In this document: one piece after another, positions 37,667-45,645 of the stretch | How positions within the stretch are numbered: position 1 is the stretch's first letter | How the letters are laid out: each line of letters opens with the position of its first letter | Assembly: GCA_026184775.1 (NCBI GenBank) | Contig: JANCYW010000005.1 | Coordinates: 62,001-126,000, forward strand | DNA from: Cyanidium caldarium | Lineage: Eukaryota > Rhodophyta > Bangiophyceae > Cyanidiales > Cyanidiaceae | DNA length: 64,000 nt | Direction: 5' to 3' | The notes under the pieces: model-generated | What the model saw: the letters and a program-made list of their open reading frames with translations, nothing else | What the model was told of the DNA's origin: nothing | Databases searched by the model: none | Position numbers and translations under genes: made by a program

Positions 37667-38208
37667 TCACTCGCTCGCCCGACAGGTTCGGTGCTGGATG
37701 CTGCCCCCGGTGCTTCCGTGGACCAGAGCAGCCGCCAAGAGCGTCAAGGCTTAGCGTCCGTCCTGCCTGGAGAACACGTGTGCAGCGGCCCTTCAAACCC
37801 CCGGTGCGGGACGCGTACGCCCGAGCGGAGCGCGGCAGGGCGCACCACGAAAAACGTGCGCGTGTTGGGATGTGCCGGAAATAGATTTTGGACGGTTGTG
37901 CGGTCGGCGGCAGGCAGGTTGCCACGTGGGCCAATCGGAAGGGAGGACCCGGTAGGCGGTGTCGCACGCTGGTGTGTAGACGGGGAGAGACACATAGAGG
38001 GGTCGACGTGCGCTTGAGTGCGGACGGAATGTGTTGTGTGGAGGGAGAGACGACTGGACGAGCAGTAGATCAGGTGGTGGGGCACTCTTTCGTGCACCTT
38101 GACTGCGCATCTCGTCAGGAGCGAGTCTTCGTCATCCCTGGTTTGGTATCCACATAGGAGTAGAGGCATTACGGTCTTCGCCAGTCACTGGAGAGGTCGG
38201 TGCCGACG
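37667..38208. other. Intergenic spacer, no gene seen
   Basis: This 542-base region lies between the MscS start and the broken gene. It presumably holds the MscS promoter. Open frames on both strands are short and unlike any family I know. Confidence 0.4.
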
Positions 38209-39074
38209 CACGCGTGACCAGGTGCGTTGGGGCTCCACGGGCATCGTTCGCGAGTTTTGCCCTGGGAGTGCCACGGACGACGTTCTCGCAGAGGTATTTG
38301 GCAGTGGCCTGGGGGTACTTGAGCCGGGAGGTGGCCTTCACGGTGCTGGGCGCAGCTGCTCAGTGCCTCTCCCGACGGAGGACAGGCGGACGATCGGCGG
38401 CGAGAGCTGCTGACCGAATGGCTGCATCAGCGTGGACTCGCGCTGCGCTCCGACTCCTTCTGCGGCGTCTGCCTTCAACACGGTGGCAGCGTGCTCGAGT
38501 ACATCGTGGACTTCATGGAGTTGATAAACTGGTTGCACGCGCACACCGGGTATCCGAGTCAGCTCAATGGAATCTGCCGGGACGCGCGCAGGGAAGCGTA
38601 GGAGTGTGAAGACGTGGACGGGGACGGCTGCGTCCACTTTACCGGCGCCGATCGTCGTGCTTTCCCGCTGCAGGCCATGCGAGCCGTGTTGCACAGATTG
38701 GTGCATTACGCTCAGCACCGCGAGCCGCTGACGCTGATGCCGCGCTTCCTCTTTCGCCAGCTACCGATGGAACATCTGATGGAGGAGTTTGGCGATCGGG
38801 TGCTGCAGGAGTATCAACGGCATCCGAACTGGTCTCTGCAAGCGGGAGAACTGGCCACCACCTGGCGATGCTATCGACGCGAAGGTCAACGGGAACGTCA
38901 AACGCAGGAGCGCGTCAGACGACTCGGTCCATCGGCGAGTGGTGCAAGCGCACCATTGAGCCGGTGCGCGGCGCCTGGCCGCGAAGTCATTTCGTCGTCA
39001 GACGCGCAGGCGCGCTTTCGGTTGGGGCGGCCAAGGGGCGCGTCGAGGCGATGCAACGTCTTCGCTGGCTGTAG
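38209..39074 (+). pseudogene. Broken or frame-disrupted protein gene, family unknown
   Basis: Three stretches of protein-like sequence lie in line on the plus strand with coding-like base composition but not in one open frame. The first is around 38280-38380 (FSQRYLAVAWGYLSREVAFT). The second, in another frame from about 38400 to 38910, is interrupted by one TAG at 38599-38601 and includes EYIVDFMELINWLHAHTGYP before it and RFLFRQLPMEHLMEEFGDRV after it. The third, around 38905-39074, returns to the first frame (GEWCKRTIEPVRGAWPRSHF). I found no convincing intron borders. It may be a decaying gene, a gene with sequencing errors, or one with unusual introns. I do not recognise the family. It ends just before mitochondrial uL4. 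Confidence 0.4.
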
Positions 39075-39091
39075 AGCAGAACCGCCTTCCA

Positions 39092-39985
39092 TTGACACTG
39101 CCAGAAAAAACTCCCGCCGCCGCTCTTTCCCTCTTCATGGCGCAGATGGCTGGCAGCGCTGAGCAGGCGGTGGCGCGACTTGAGGCTGCGGCGCAAGTGC
39201 TGGTGTACCAGTCGTTCCCGCGATTCGTGCCGGTGCAAATTCTAGCTTCCGCCGGCGATCTACTGCGTACACCCTACCGGCCAGATGTCATCCACCGCGT
39301 GGTGACGTATCAGCGGGCGAGTTGGCGCGCTGGCACTGCCAAGACCAAGGACCGCGCCGAGGTGTCCGGCTCCGGCCGCAAACCGTGGCCGCAAAAGGGT
39401 CAGGGTCGGGCGCGAGCTGGCAGTCTGCGGGCGCCGCAGTTTCGTGGCGGCGGCCGAGTGCACGGCCCGACCCCGGAGCGCATCTGGAGGCAGGAGCTGC
39501 CGCGCAAGATCCGACTGCTGGGGCTGGCGTCGGCGCTGTCCAAACGCAACGACGAGGGACGCCTCTGGGTGCTGGAGCGATGGTGGATGGACGACGGGAC
39601 GCGGGTCGGCGACGATCAGGCGGTGTCCAATACGCCGATGGCGGACGCGCAGCAACTGTCTCGGATTCTGAATCGCCTGCAGTGGAAGGCGGCGGTGTTG
39701 GTGAGCGCCTCGCAGCCGGTGCCGGCGGCGACCGCCGCGGCCCACCCGGACGCCCTGAGCGATAGCGACTGGATCGAGGACGTGCAACGGGTGGAGCGCG
39801 CCGCGATGCATGTGCGCCACGAGGTGAGCGTGAAGAGTGCACGCAGCCTCGGCGTGTACGAGGTCGCACGACATCAGCACGTGGTGATCACGCGCGCCGC
39901 TTTACACGAGCTGGAGGCGAGGGTGGCCCCGCAGGCGGGCAGACGAGGAGAGGAACCCGAGGAGTGGGAGGAGCAGACTCCCTAG
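39092..39985 (+). CDS. MRPL4: Mitochondrial ribosomal protein uL4m
   Basis: uL4 lines the exit tunnel of the large ribosomal subunit. The 297-residue protein carries the family core: IHRVVTYQRASWRAGTAKTK, then DRAEVSGSGRKPWPQKGQGR and ARAGSLRAPQFRGGGRVHGP, the universal 'KPW.QKGTG.AR.GS...P...GGG..FGP' block. The downstream half has ELPRKIRLLGLASALSKRN and an ARSLGVYEVARHQHVVITRA ending that matches 'N.Y.il....lv.T..A...l'. Red algal plastids encode their own uL4, so this copy is inferred to be mitochondrial. The start could be the ATG at 39092 or the one at 39137; a convincing presequence is not visible, so the true start may be different. Confidence 0.9.
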   Translation: MTLPEKTPAAALSLFMAQMAGSAEQAVARLEAAAQVLVYQSFPRFVPVQILASAGDLLRTPYRPDVIHRVVTYQRASWRAGTAKTKDRAEVSGSGRKPWPQKGQGRARAGSLRAPQFRGGGRVHGPTPERIWRQELPRKIRLLGLASALSKRNDEGRLWVLERWWMDDGTRVGDDQAVSNTPMADAQQLSRILNRLQWKAAVLVSASQPVPAATAAAHPDALSDSDWIEDVQRVERAAMHVRHEVSVKSARSLGVYEVARHQHVVITRAALHELEARVAPQAGRRGEEPEEWEEQTP

Positions 39986-40067
39986 ACATGTATGCTCAGA
40001 AGCGGTGCCCGGAGGTATTCCCCGTCACCTGCGTGTGCATGCACCTCTTCATCGATATCCCTCCTCC

Positions 40068-42578
40068 TCAATTCCCGTGTTGCGTGCGCTTCAGCGCGGC
40101 CAACAGCGACGACCAGTCGATGAAGATCGAGGCGGAACCGCGCTCGCCGCCCTCGCCCGGCCGCGGACGCATCGGCTTCGGGCCGCACAGCGTGCGATCG
40201 CGGTCAGCGGCCAGTTGCCGCAGTGCGCTCAGCGCGGCACCGCCGTCCACCTCCCCCAACTGTCGATAAAAACGATCCGACTGCAGCGCCCGCTGCACCT
40301 GCGCATCTTGCTGGGCGTCGGCCTCCAGCATCCGCAACGCCTCCGCCAAATGCGGCATGCACGCCAGCGAAGGGTGTCGCGGCGGGCGTTTGGGTGCAGC
40401 GGCCGTTTGACTTGCCCGCCATTCCGTGTTGCGGACGGCGCCCTCGTACAGCGCCCGCGTGACGCACCACCGCCTCTCAGCGGCGGCCGTCGTCGGCGCC
40501 TTTGTCGCGCCCGCCAACAAGAGCGCATTCTCGTCGCCGAACGCCACCAAACCGTACAGCTGAGCGCCCGGTACGCGGTAGCCCTCGCCGCCCTCCTCGG
40601 CCGCCTTCCAGCGCTGATCTTCGGCCACCCCCACCACCATTTCTATAATCCGTGCGTGCAACATGTTCGACCACGGATGCTGCACCAACCACGCCAGACA
40701 CGCATTCACTGAGCGACGCTGGCGCAGCGCATCGTCCACGGCTGCACAGCGCGTCTGAACCAATCGTTGGAGAATACAAGCGTAGAGATACTGGCACATC
40801 GATACTGGCCGTTCCAGAACGCCGCCCCACTGTGTCTCGCGCGGCGACGATGCGTCCGGGCACGCTGCGGTCACCGCCGCCTCCATCACCTCCAAGTGTT
40901 GCAGCACCGCTCGCAGTGGCGCCGGCAGCTTCTCCAGCGGCGTCTCGGTGTCGTACTGGGAAGTGTCCGCCGCGACTGGAGCGTTCTCACCGGCGGTCGC
41001 CTCGTCGACGTTGGCAGCTGCCGACGTGCTGCGGTCGACCGATCGCGCGCTCAGCAACCGCGAAAAGATGCCGCCCTCGAACAGCGAGGAGCCGCCGCCG
41101 CCGCCGCCATTCGCCCGCTCCATGCCGGTGCCCAGGGCGTCGGCGGGCATGCCGGCGGCCGCCGTCGAGTCGATGCCCAGATGCTTGTTCAGCGACTCTA
41201 GAACGCGCTCAAGACAGTCGTTCACCGGTGTCGACAGCGACGCCTCACCGGCGCCCAGGTGCAGATCCAACAGCGCCTGGCTCAGTTCATCTTTGTCGGC
41301 GTCGGCATCCGGTCCGCTGCGCGACGAAGCCGACGACTCGCCCAATAGCTCGTCGTCGAAACTGTCAGAAGCGCCATCAGAGGCGGATTCGATGCCCGCC
41401 TGCCCCGATATCTCCACCGTCTCGGCAGGCGCCTTCGCATCGGTGGTACTCGCCGTCAACACCTCCGGCGGCCTCGCGGGCACGTCCGTCTGCAGCACCC
41501 AAGTACTACCGCCCAGCGCGAAGCAGGCGGTGGTCGGGTCCGTGGAGGTTGTCGCCCCCTCAGCGCCCGCCGCCTGCGAGTCGTGCGGCTCCTCGCGAGG
41601 AGCCGCACCTTCCCGCGCCACCGCTTGGGCGACATCATGCAGCGTGCGCAGCGCGCTCTCCGGATACATGCTGTGTGCTCGCAACACGCGCCGCGGCGGT
41701 GACGGCCGCGCATCCGTTGCCGGATTCACGGCATTCCCCGCCGGGTCGGTTGGGGGTGTCTTCGCCTCCGCCAATCCACGCACCAGCAGCTCCGCGCTGC
41801 GCTCGCTGAGGCCCCGCGAGCTGTCCAGTACGCAGCGCTCCAGGCGCTCGCACGCCACCGACAACAACAATCGCAACAGCGGTTCGGCGGTAGGACGCAT
41901 CGTACCCTCGACTCGGTCAACCGGCGCATCCTCCAGGTCGCATCCCTGCAAGTCCAGCGAGAGGAACAGGCCGCGCAGTGCTTCCACCGAGGTGGTCGCG
42001 TCACCACAGCTTCCGGCCATCACCGTCGATGTTGCAGGCCGCAGCGGCGTCGGCGCCAAAAGCGCCTCCACGAACGCATGCAGCGAGTTGGCGTCGAGCG
42101 AGTTCTGACTCAAGTCGAGCGCCACCCCGCCCAGCCGTCGCTTGCGCGCCGCCTTGCCGATAGCGCCGCCCAACGCTTCGGCTTTGCGCAACGTCACACC
42201 ACACCGAGAAAGATCCAGACGCAACACCGCACCGTCGTTGGCGTGTCGGATCTCGTTCAGCGCCCCGAAGAACACGCCCTCGGCGTTCTCCCGTCGGACC
42301 AGTGGCGGTGGCGCCCATACCAACAGCGGCGACGACGTCGATGAAACATCCGCCGCCTGCGCTCGATCGCCACGGCCGTCCCGCGTCCGGCCGGCTAGCC
42401 GATGCCGAAACCGCCAACCGTGCCGTCTGCGCCTCCGCTCCAGCGAACGCGCCGGGCGAGTCGGTGCGTGGTTCGCCGGTCGCCCACCCCGCCCACCGGA
42501 CGATACTTCCGTCCTGGACGCATTCCCGCTCGCTTCCCGCTCATATGCGTTCCCATCGTGATCCGGACGCGTCGCCAT
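40068..42578 (-). CDS. LRR protein with a SAPS-like (PP6 regulatory) C-terminal part
   Basis: The 836-residue protein has leucine-rich repeats of the ribonuclease-inhibitor type in its N-terminal third (VLRLDLSRCGVTLRKAEALG, then GGVALDLSQNSLDANSLHAF and LFLSLDLQGCDLEDAP). After a long acidic, Ser-rich linker comes a helical part with LQRLVQTRCAAVDDALRQRR and LAWLVQHPWSNMLHARIIEM. This resembles the SAPS domain ('LL.......V......I...LFF.YPWNNFLH..V'). The end, LRQLAADRDRTLCGPKPMRP, recalls 'VL..RN....CGRP' of plant SAPS proteins. SAPS proteins guide the phosphatase PP6/Sit4. The LRR call is good; the SAPS call is by pattern and moderate. The ATG at 42578 was chosen; the frame is open to 42968 but would overlap the divergent neighbour. 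Confidence 0.65.
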   Translation of the reverse strand: MATRPDHDGNAYEREASGNASRTEVSSGGRGGRPANHAPTRPARSLERRRRRHGWRFRHRLAGRTRDGRGDRAQAADVSSTSSPLLVWAPPPLVRRENAEGVFFGALNEIRHANDGAVLRLDLSRCGVTLRKAEALGGAIGKAARKRRLGGVALDLSQNSLDANSLHAFVEALLAPTPLRPATSTVMAGSCGDATTSVEALRGLFLSLDLQGCDLEDAPVDRVEGTMRPTAEPLLRLLLSVACERLERCVLDSSRGLSERSAELLVRGLAEAKTPPTDPAGNAVNPATDARPSPPRRVLRAHSMYPESALRTLHDVAQAVAREGAAPREEPHDSQAAGAEGATTSTDPTTACFALGGSTWVLQTDVPARPPEVLTASTTDAKAPAETVEISGQAGIESASDGASDSFDDELLGESSASSRSGPDADADKDELSQALLDLHLGAGEASLSTPVNDCLERVLESLNKHLGIDSTAAAGMPADALGTGMERANGGGGGGSSLFEGGIFSRLLSARSVDRSTSAAANVDEATAGENAPVAADTSQYDTETPLEKLPAPLRAVLQHLEVMEAAVTAACPDASSPRETQWGGVLERPVSMCQYLYACILQRLVQTRCAAVDDALRQRRSVNACLAWLVQHPWSNMLHARIIEMVVGVAEDQRWKAAEEGGEGYRVPGAQLYGLVAFGDENALLLAGATKAPTTAAAERRWCVTRALYEGAVRNTEWRASQTAAAPKRPPRHPSLACMPHLAEALRMLEADAQQDAQVQRALQSDRFYRQLGEVDGGAALSALRQLAADRDRTLCGPKPMRPRPGEGGERGSASIFIDWSSLLAALKRTQHGN

Positions 42579-43008
42579 CCCGCGCGAGCCACTCACTGGA
42601 CGCAGCGCCGTCGCCGCCCTCGACCCGGGACACGTGAAGCCGAGCGAACCGTCACGTCCCGTCCAGCGCCGCCCAATCACACCTCGTCTTCGCTTCGCAC
42701 TCGACACCACACCACCAACAGCTGCAACACCTGCCACTCCCTTCCACCGACCGGTCCAGCTCCACAAGCCCGCCGCCGTGCGCCCCCGACGTCGCGTCAA
42801 GCTGAGACGCCAACCCTCGGTTGCGACCCGAGCCACCGCGCGCGTGTACCATTTCGTACTGGCGATGGATCGCGCGCACAATTTCCGTGCGGCCGCGTCG
42901 GGGGTCATCGCGGTCTGCGGGGCGCTCGCCCCCCGGGTCGCCTTTGCGCACCGCGCACCGGCAGACACTGTCAGCGTCCTCTATTCTCCGCGCTCCTCAT
43001 CGTGCGCC
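42579..43008. promoter_or_regulatory. Divergent promoter between the LRR gene and poly(A) polymerase
   Basis: A 430-base spacer separates the chosen starts. The frames of both neighbours stay open across it, so a longer N-terminus on either side cannot be ruled out. The translated extensions are Arg/Pro/Ala-rich and look non-coding. Confidence 0.4.
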
Positions 43009-44724
43009 ATGTTGGGTACGGCGGCGGCGCGGCACAAAGGTTTGACGGAACCGGTGTCGACGGCGGCGCCGACGGCGGGCGAGCTGCGGCTGACGCGCAG
43101 CCTGGAGGAGTGTCTGCACGCGCACGCTCTGTACGAGTCGCGCGAGGAACAGATTCACCGTCTGGACGTGTTGGGGGCGCTGAACGTGCTGGTATCCGGG
43201 TGGGTGCGTGGGGTGGCGCTGGCGCAGCGTCTCAGCGAGGACGTGGTGGAGGAGCACGGCGCGCGCATCTTTACCTTCGGTTCGTACCGTCTCGGGGTGA
43301 ACGGGCCGGCGGCGGACATTGACACGCTGTGTGTGGTGCCGCGGTTTGTGGACCGGGCGCGCTACTTTTTCGGTCTGCCGGACGAGCAAGGCAGTGTTGC
43401 GCCGCGGCAGACGGTGTTGGCGCAGCTGCTGCAGGCGGACTCGCGGGTGAGCCAGCTGGTGTGCGTGGAGTCGGCGTACGTGCCGGTGATAAAGATGACG
43501 TTCGCGGGCGTGGAGATCGACTTGCTATGTGCACCGGTGGCGATGATGAAGATTCCGCGAGACTTTCGCATTCTGGACGACAGCGTGCTGCGCAACGTGG
43601 ACGATGCCACGCAGCGGTCGCTGAACGGCGTGCGCGTCACCGACTCCCTGTTGGAGTTGGTGCCGGATGTGGAGACGTTTCGCACCACGCTGCGGTGTGT
43701 CAAGTTCTGGGCGAAGCGACGCGGCATTTATAGCAACGTCATCGGGTACTTGGGCGGCGTGGCGTGGGCCATGCTCACCGCCCGCGTGTGCCAGCTGTAC
43801 CCCAACGCGACCGCCTCGGTGGTGCTAGCCGGTTTCTTCAAGCTGTATGCCCAATGGCAGTGGCCCAAGCCGGTTAAATTGTGCCCCATCATCCGCCATA
43901 ATCACGCGGGCTTGCGCAACCTGAAGGTGTGGGATCCGTCGGATCCGCGCGACCGTCGCCACCTGATGCCGATCATCACGCCGGCGTACCCGTCCATGAA
44001 CAGCACGTACAACGTGAGCCAGAGCACACTGCATGTGATGGCGGAGGAGTTCAAACGCGGCAATAAAGTGGTGAGCGCGCTGTTCGCCGAGGCCGGCGCC
44101 GACGGCACCGGCATCTCGCTGCGCGACTGGGAGCGACTGCTGGAGGAGTCCCGCCTGTTTTCGCGCTACAAAAACTACCTGCAGATCGAGTTGAGCGCGG
44201 CCTCGGAGGACAACTTGAAAAAGTGGAGAGGTCACGTGGAGTCGCGGCTGCGCGTGCTGGTCCAGAAACTGGAGCTGGTGCCGCAGGCGCGCATCCACCC
44301 GTGGCCGATCGCCTACGCCAGCGGCGAGTGCAGCGAGTCGTTCTTCATCGGTCTGTCGTTTGAGGTGGACAAGGCGGAGCGCGAAAAAGGCGCACCGCGC
44401 TTGCAGGTGGATCTCAACACGCCGGTGGAGACGTGGCGCGCGGTGCAAGATCCGCGCGACCCGCGCAACCTGCCGGTCATGATGTGGCAGGAGCGCACCG
44501 AAGATATGCAGGTCGCGGTGCGGCCGTTGAAGCGCTCGCAGCTGCCCGAGTATGTACGCAGTGAGCGCAAGCGACCGGCCGAGGCGCCGCCGGCGGATGC
44601 CGCCGTCGCCAGAGGTGGCGCAACGGATGGTCCAGAGGTCAAACGAGTGAGGCAGGAGCCAGAGGTGAACGGTGTGTCGGAAGAGGGCTCGAAACGGGGA
44701 GCGCAGCAAAGGTATCTGCCCTAA
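43009..44724 (+). CDS. PAP: Nuclear poly(A) polymerase
   Basis: Poly(A) polymerase adds the tail to cleaved pre-mRNA. The 571-residue protein has the family opening (TEPVSTAAPTAGELRLTRSL, compare 'G.T.PIS...P...D...T..L'). The nucleotidyltransferase motif is FTFGSYRLGVNGPAADIDTL with catalytic Asp103 and Asp105. The third Asp (171) lies in GVEIDLLCAPVAM. The central domain has LRCVKFWAKRRGIYSNVIGY and LGGVAWAMLTARVCQLYPNA, and the RNA-binding domain has MNSTYNVSQSTLHVM and FFIGLSF. The C-terminal tail is short and charged, unlike the long Ser/Thr-rich tail of animals. The ATG at 43009 is the natural start. A strong hairpin begins 10 bases after the stop codon. Confidence 0.96.
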   Translation: MLGTAAARHKGLTEPVSTAAPTAGELRLTRSLEECLHAHALYESREEQIHRLDVLGALNVLVSGWVRGVALAQRLSEDVVEEHGARIFTFGSYRLGVNGPAADIDTLCVVPRFVDRARYFFGLPDEQGSVAPRQTVLAQLLQADSRVSQLVCVESAYVPVIKMTFAGVEIDLLCAPVAMMKIPRDFRILDDSVLRNVDDATQRSLNGVRVTDSLLELVPDVETFRTTLRCVKFWAKRRGIYSNVIGYLGGVAWAMLTARVCQLYPNATASVVLAGFFKLYAQWQWPKPVKLCPIIRHNHAGLRNLKVWDPSDPRDRRHLMPIITPAYPSMNSTYNVSQSTLHVMAEEFKRGNKVVSALFAEAGADGTGISLRDWERLLEESRLFSRYKNYLQIELSAASEDNLKKWRGHVESRLRVLVQKLELVPQARIHPWPIAYASGECSESFFIGLSFEVDKAEREKGAPRLQVDLNTPVETWRAVQDPRDPRNLPVMMWQERTEDMQVAVRPLKRSQLPEYVRSERKRPAEAPPADAAVARGGATDGPEVKRVRQEPEVNGVSEEGSKRGAQQRYLP

Positions 44725-45645
44725 ACGCTCTTGTGTGAAGAGGAGGTGAGCGTCCTCTTCACAGAATGGGGCTGATCTTCCCAGAAGAACTGCCGCTGCG
44801 GTCCCACTGCCGGGACCGAGTCGTCCAGAATGTAGCGGGATCGATCGTCCGGGAGGCACCTCCCAGAGTCATCGAGCGCATTGTGCCTCACACGTGCGAC
44901 AGCGACACTGCTCCCGAGCCCTAGACATTTACGAGCCCGCGCTCTCCCATGATCCGCCACCGTTCGCTAGGTTGCCCTAACCGAATCTTGGCATAGAGAT
45001 CTCTCGCACCATTGTAGACACCTCATCCTCCCGGAGTCTCCCCTCTCGCGTACGTGACCGAGTGCACACCGCGCCGCAGGACGAAACAGCGACAGCACGT
45101 TCCCGTCCCAATCTGTCACGCTCGATCGCGTCGTGACACACTTTCCTGGGCATCCGCGAGTACGCGATGTACTCGTTCGAGCCGGTGGCGGACGGCACGG
45201 AGCGAGCGCAGGGCGTCCGAGGGCCTGGCTAGCGGTGGACGTTGCCGGCGACGGTGGGGTGGATCCCTGCAGCGGTTGGGGAGATACGGGAATATTTGAG
45301 TAAGGTGAGCACACGTTATTCTGTCGGGGCGGGTCGTTGGACCTCGGTCGGACCGTTTTGGCTGGCTTGACCCAGTTGTCCGCACTCTGGCGGCCGCTGA
45401 GGGCACGCTTCGGTTGGGCGATTCATAGTGGCGAGTGCAACGCGTGGCGGGGCGAGCACTGCACATCATCGGCATCCGTCGCATCACTGGCGCTGCCGGT
45501 GTGAGTTTCTTGAACGGAACAAGGCGCACGGTGCTGCATCGCGCGCAACGGGTTGCTGGCTTGTCAACGCGAGCAGTTGTCGGCGGCCGGCGTGCGCACT
45601 GCCGCCGTTGTCCATCGATAGCGGCGCCGCTCACGTCATCTCCCA
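44725..45645. other. Long spacer with several hairpins, no gene recognised
   Basis: This 921-base stretch between two plus-strand genes is the longest gene-free region in the window. Its left part holds several short inverted repeats: 44734-44763 (11-base stem), a GGTCCC/GGGACC stem near 44797-44816 and a GGGAG/CTCCC stem near 44850-44865. It could be the 3' region of poly(A) polymerase, a structured noncoding RNA, or the promoter of the DNA polymerase gene. I saw no tRNA, snRNA or RNase P match. Confidence 0.45.
44734..44763 (+). terminator. Perfect 11-bp hairpin after the poly(A) polymerase gene
   Basis: Arms TGTGAAGAGGA (44734-44744) and TCCTCTTCACA (44753-44763) pair perfectly around an 8-base loop, GGTGAGCG. 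It starts 10 bases after the stop codon, so it should lie in the 3' untranslated region. A role in 3'-end formation or mRNA control is inferred. Confidence 0.5.

Noticed and set aside
38132-38341. A minus-strand frame with a plausible-looking peptide opposite the broken gene
   Set aside because: It is the antisense of the plus-strand protein-like stretch, is short, and resembles no family.
38598-38673. A possible intron that would remove the in-frame TAG of the broken gene
   Set aside because: It would shift the reading frame away from the protein-like sequence on the right side, and the left border is a poor splice site.
44755-44790. ACAGAATGGGGCTGAT resembling the CR-V element of RNase P RNA
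   Set aside because: CR-V lies near the 3' end of the RNA, so the rest would have to overlap the poly(A) polymerase coding region. The other conserved elements are not seen.
45160-45200. TTCGAGCC resembling a tRNA T-loop in the spacer before the DNA polymerase gene
   Set aside because: The flanking bases do not form a T-stem and no acceptor arm can be found at either side, including in permuted order.
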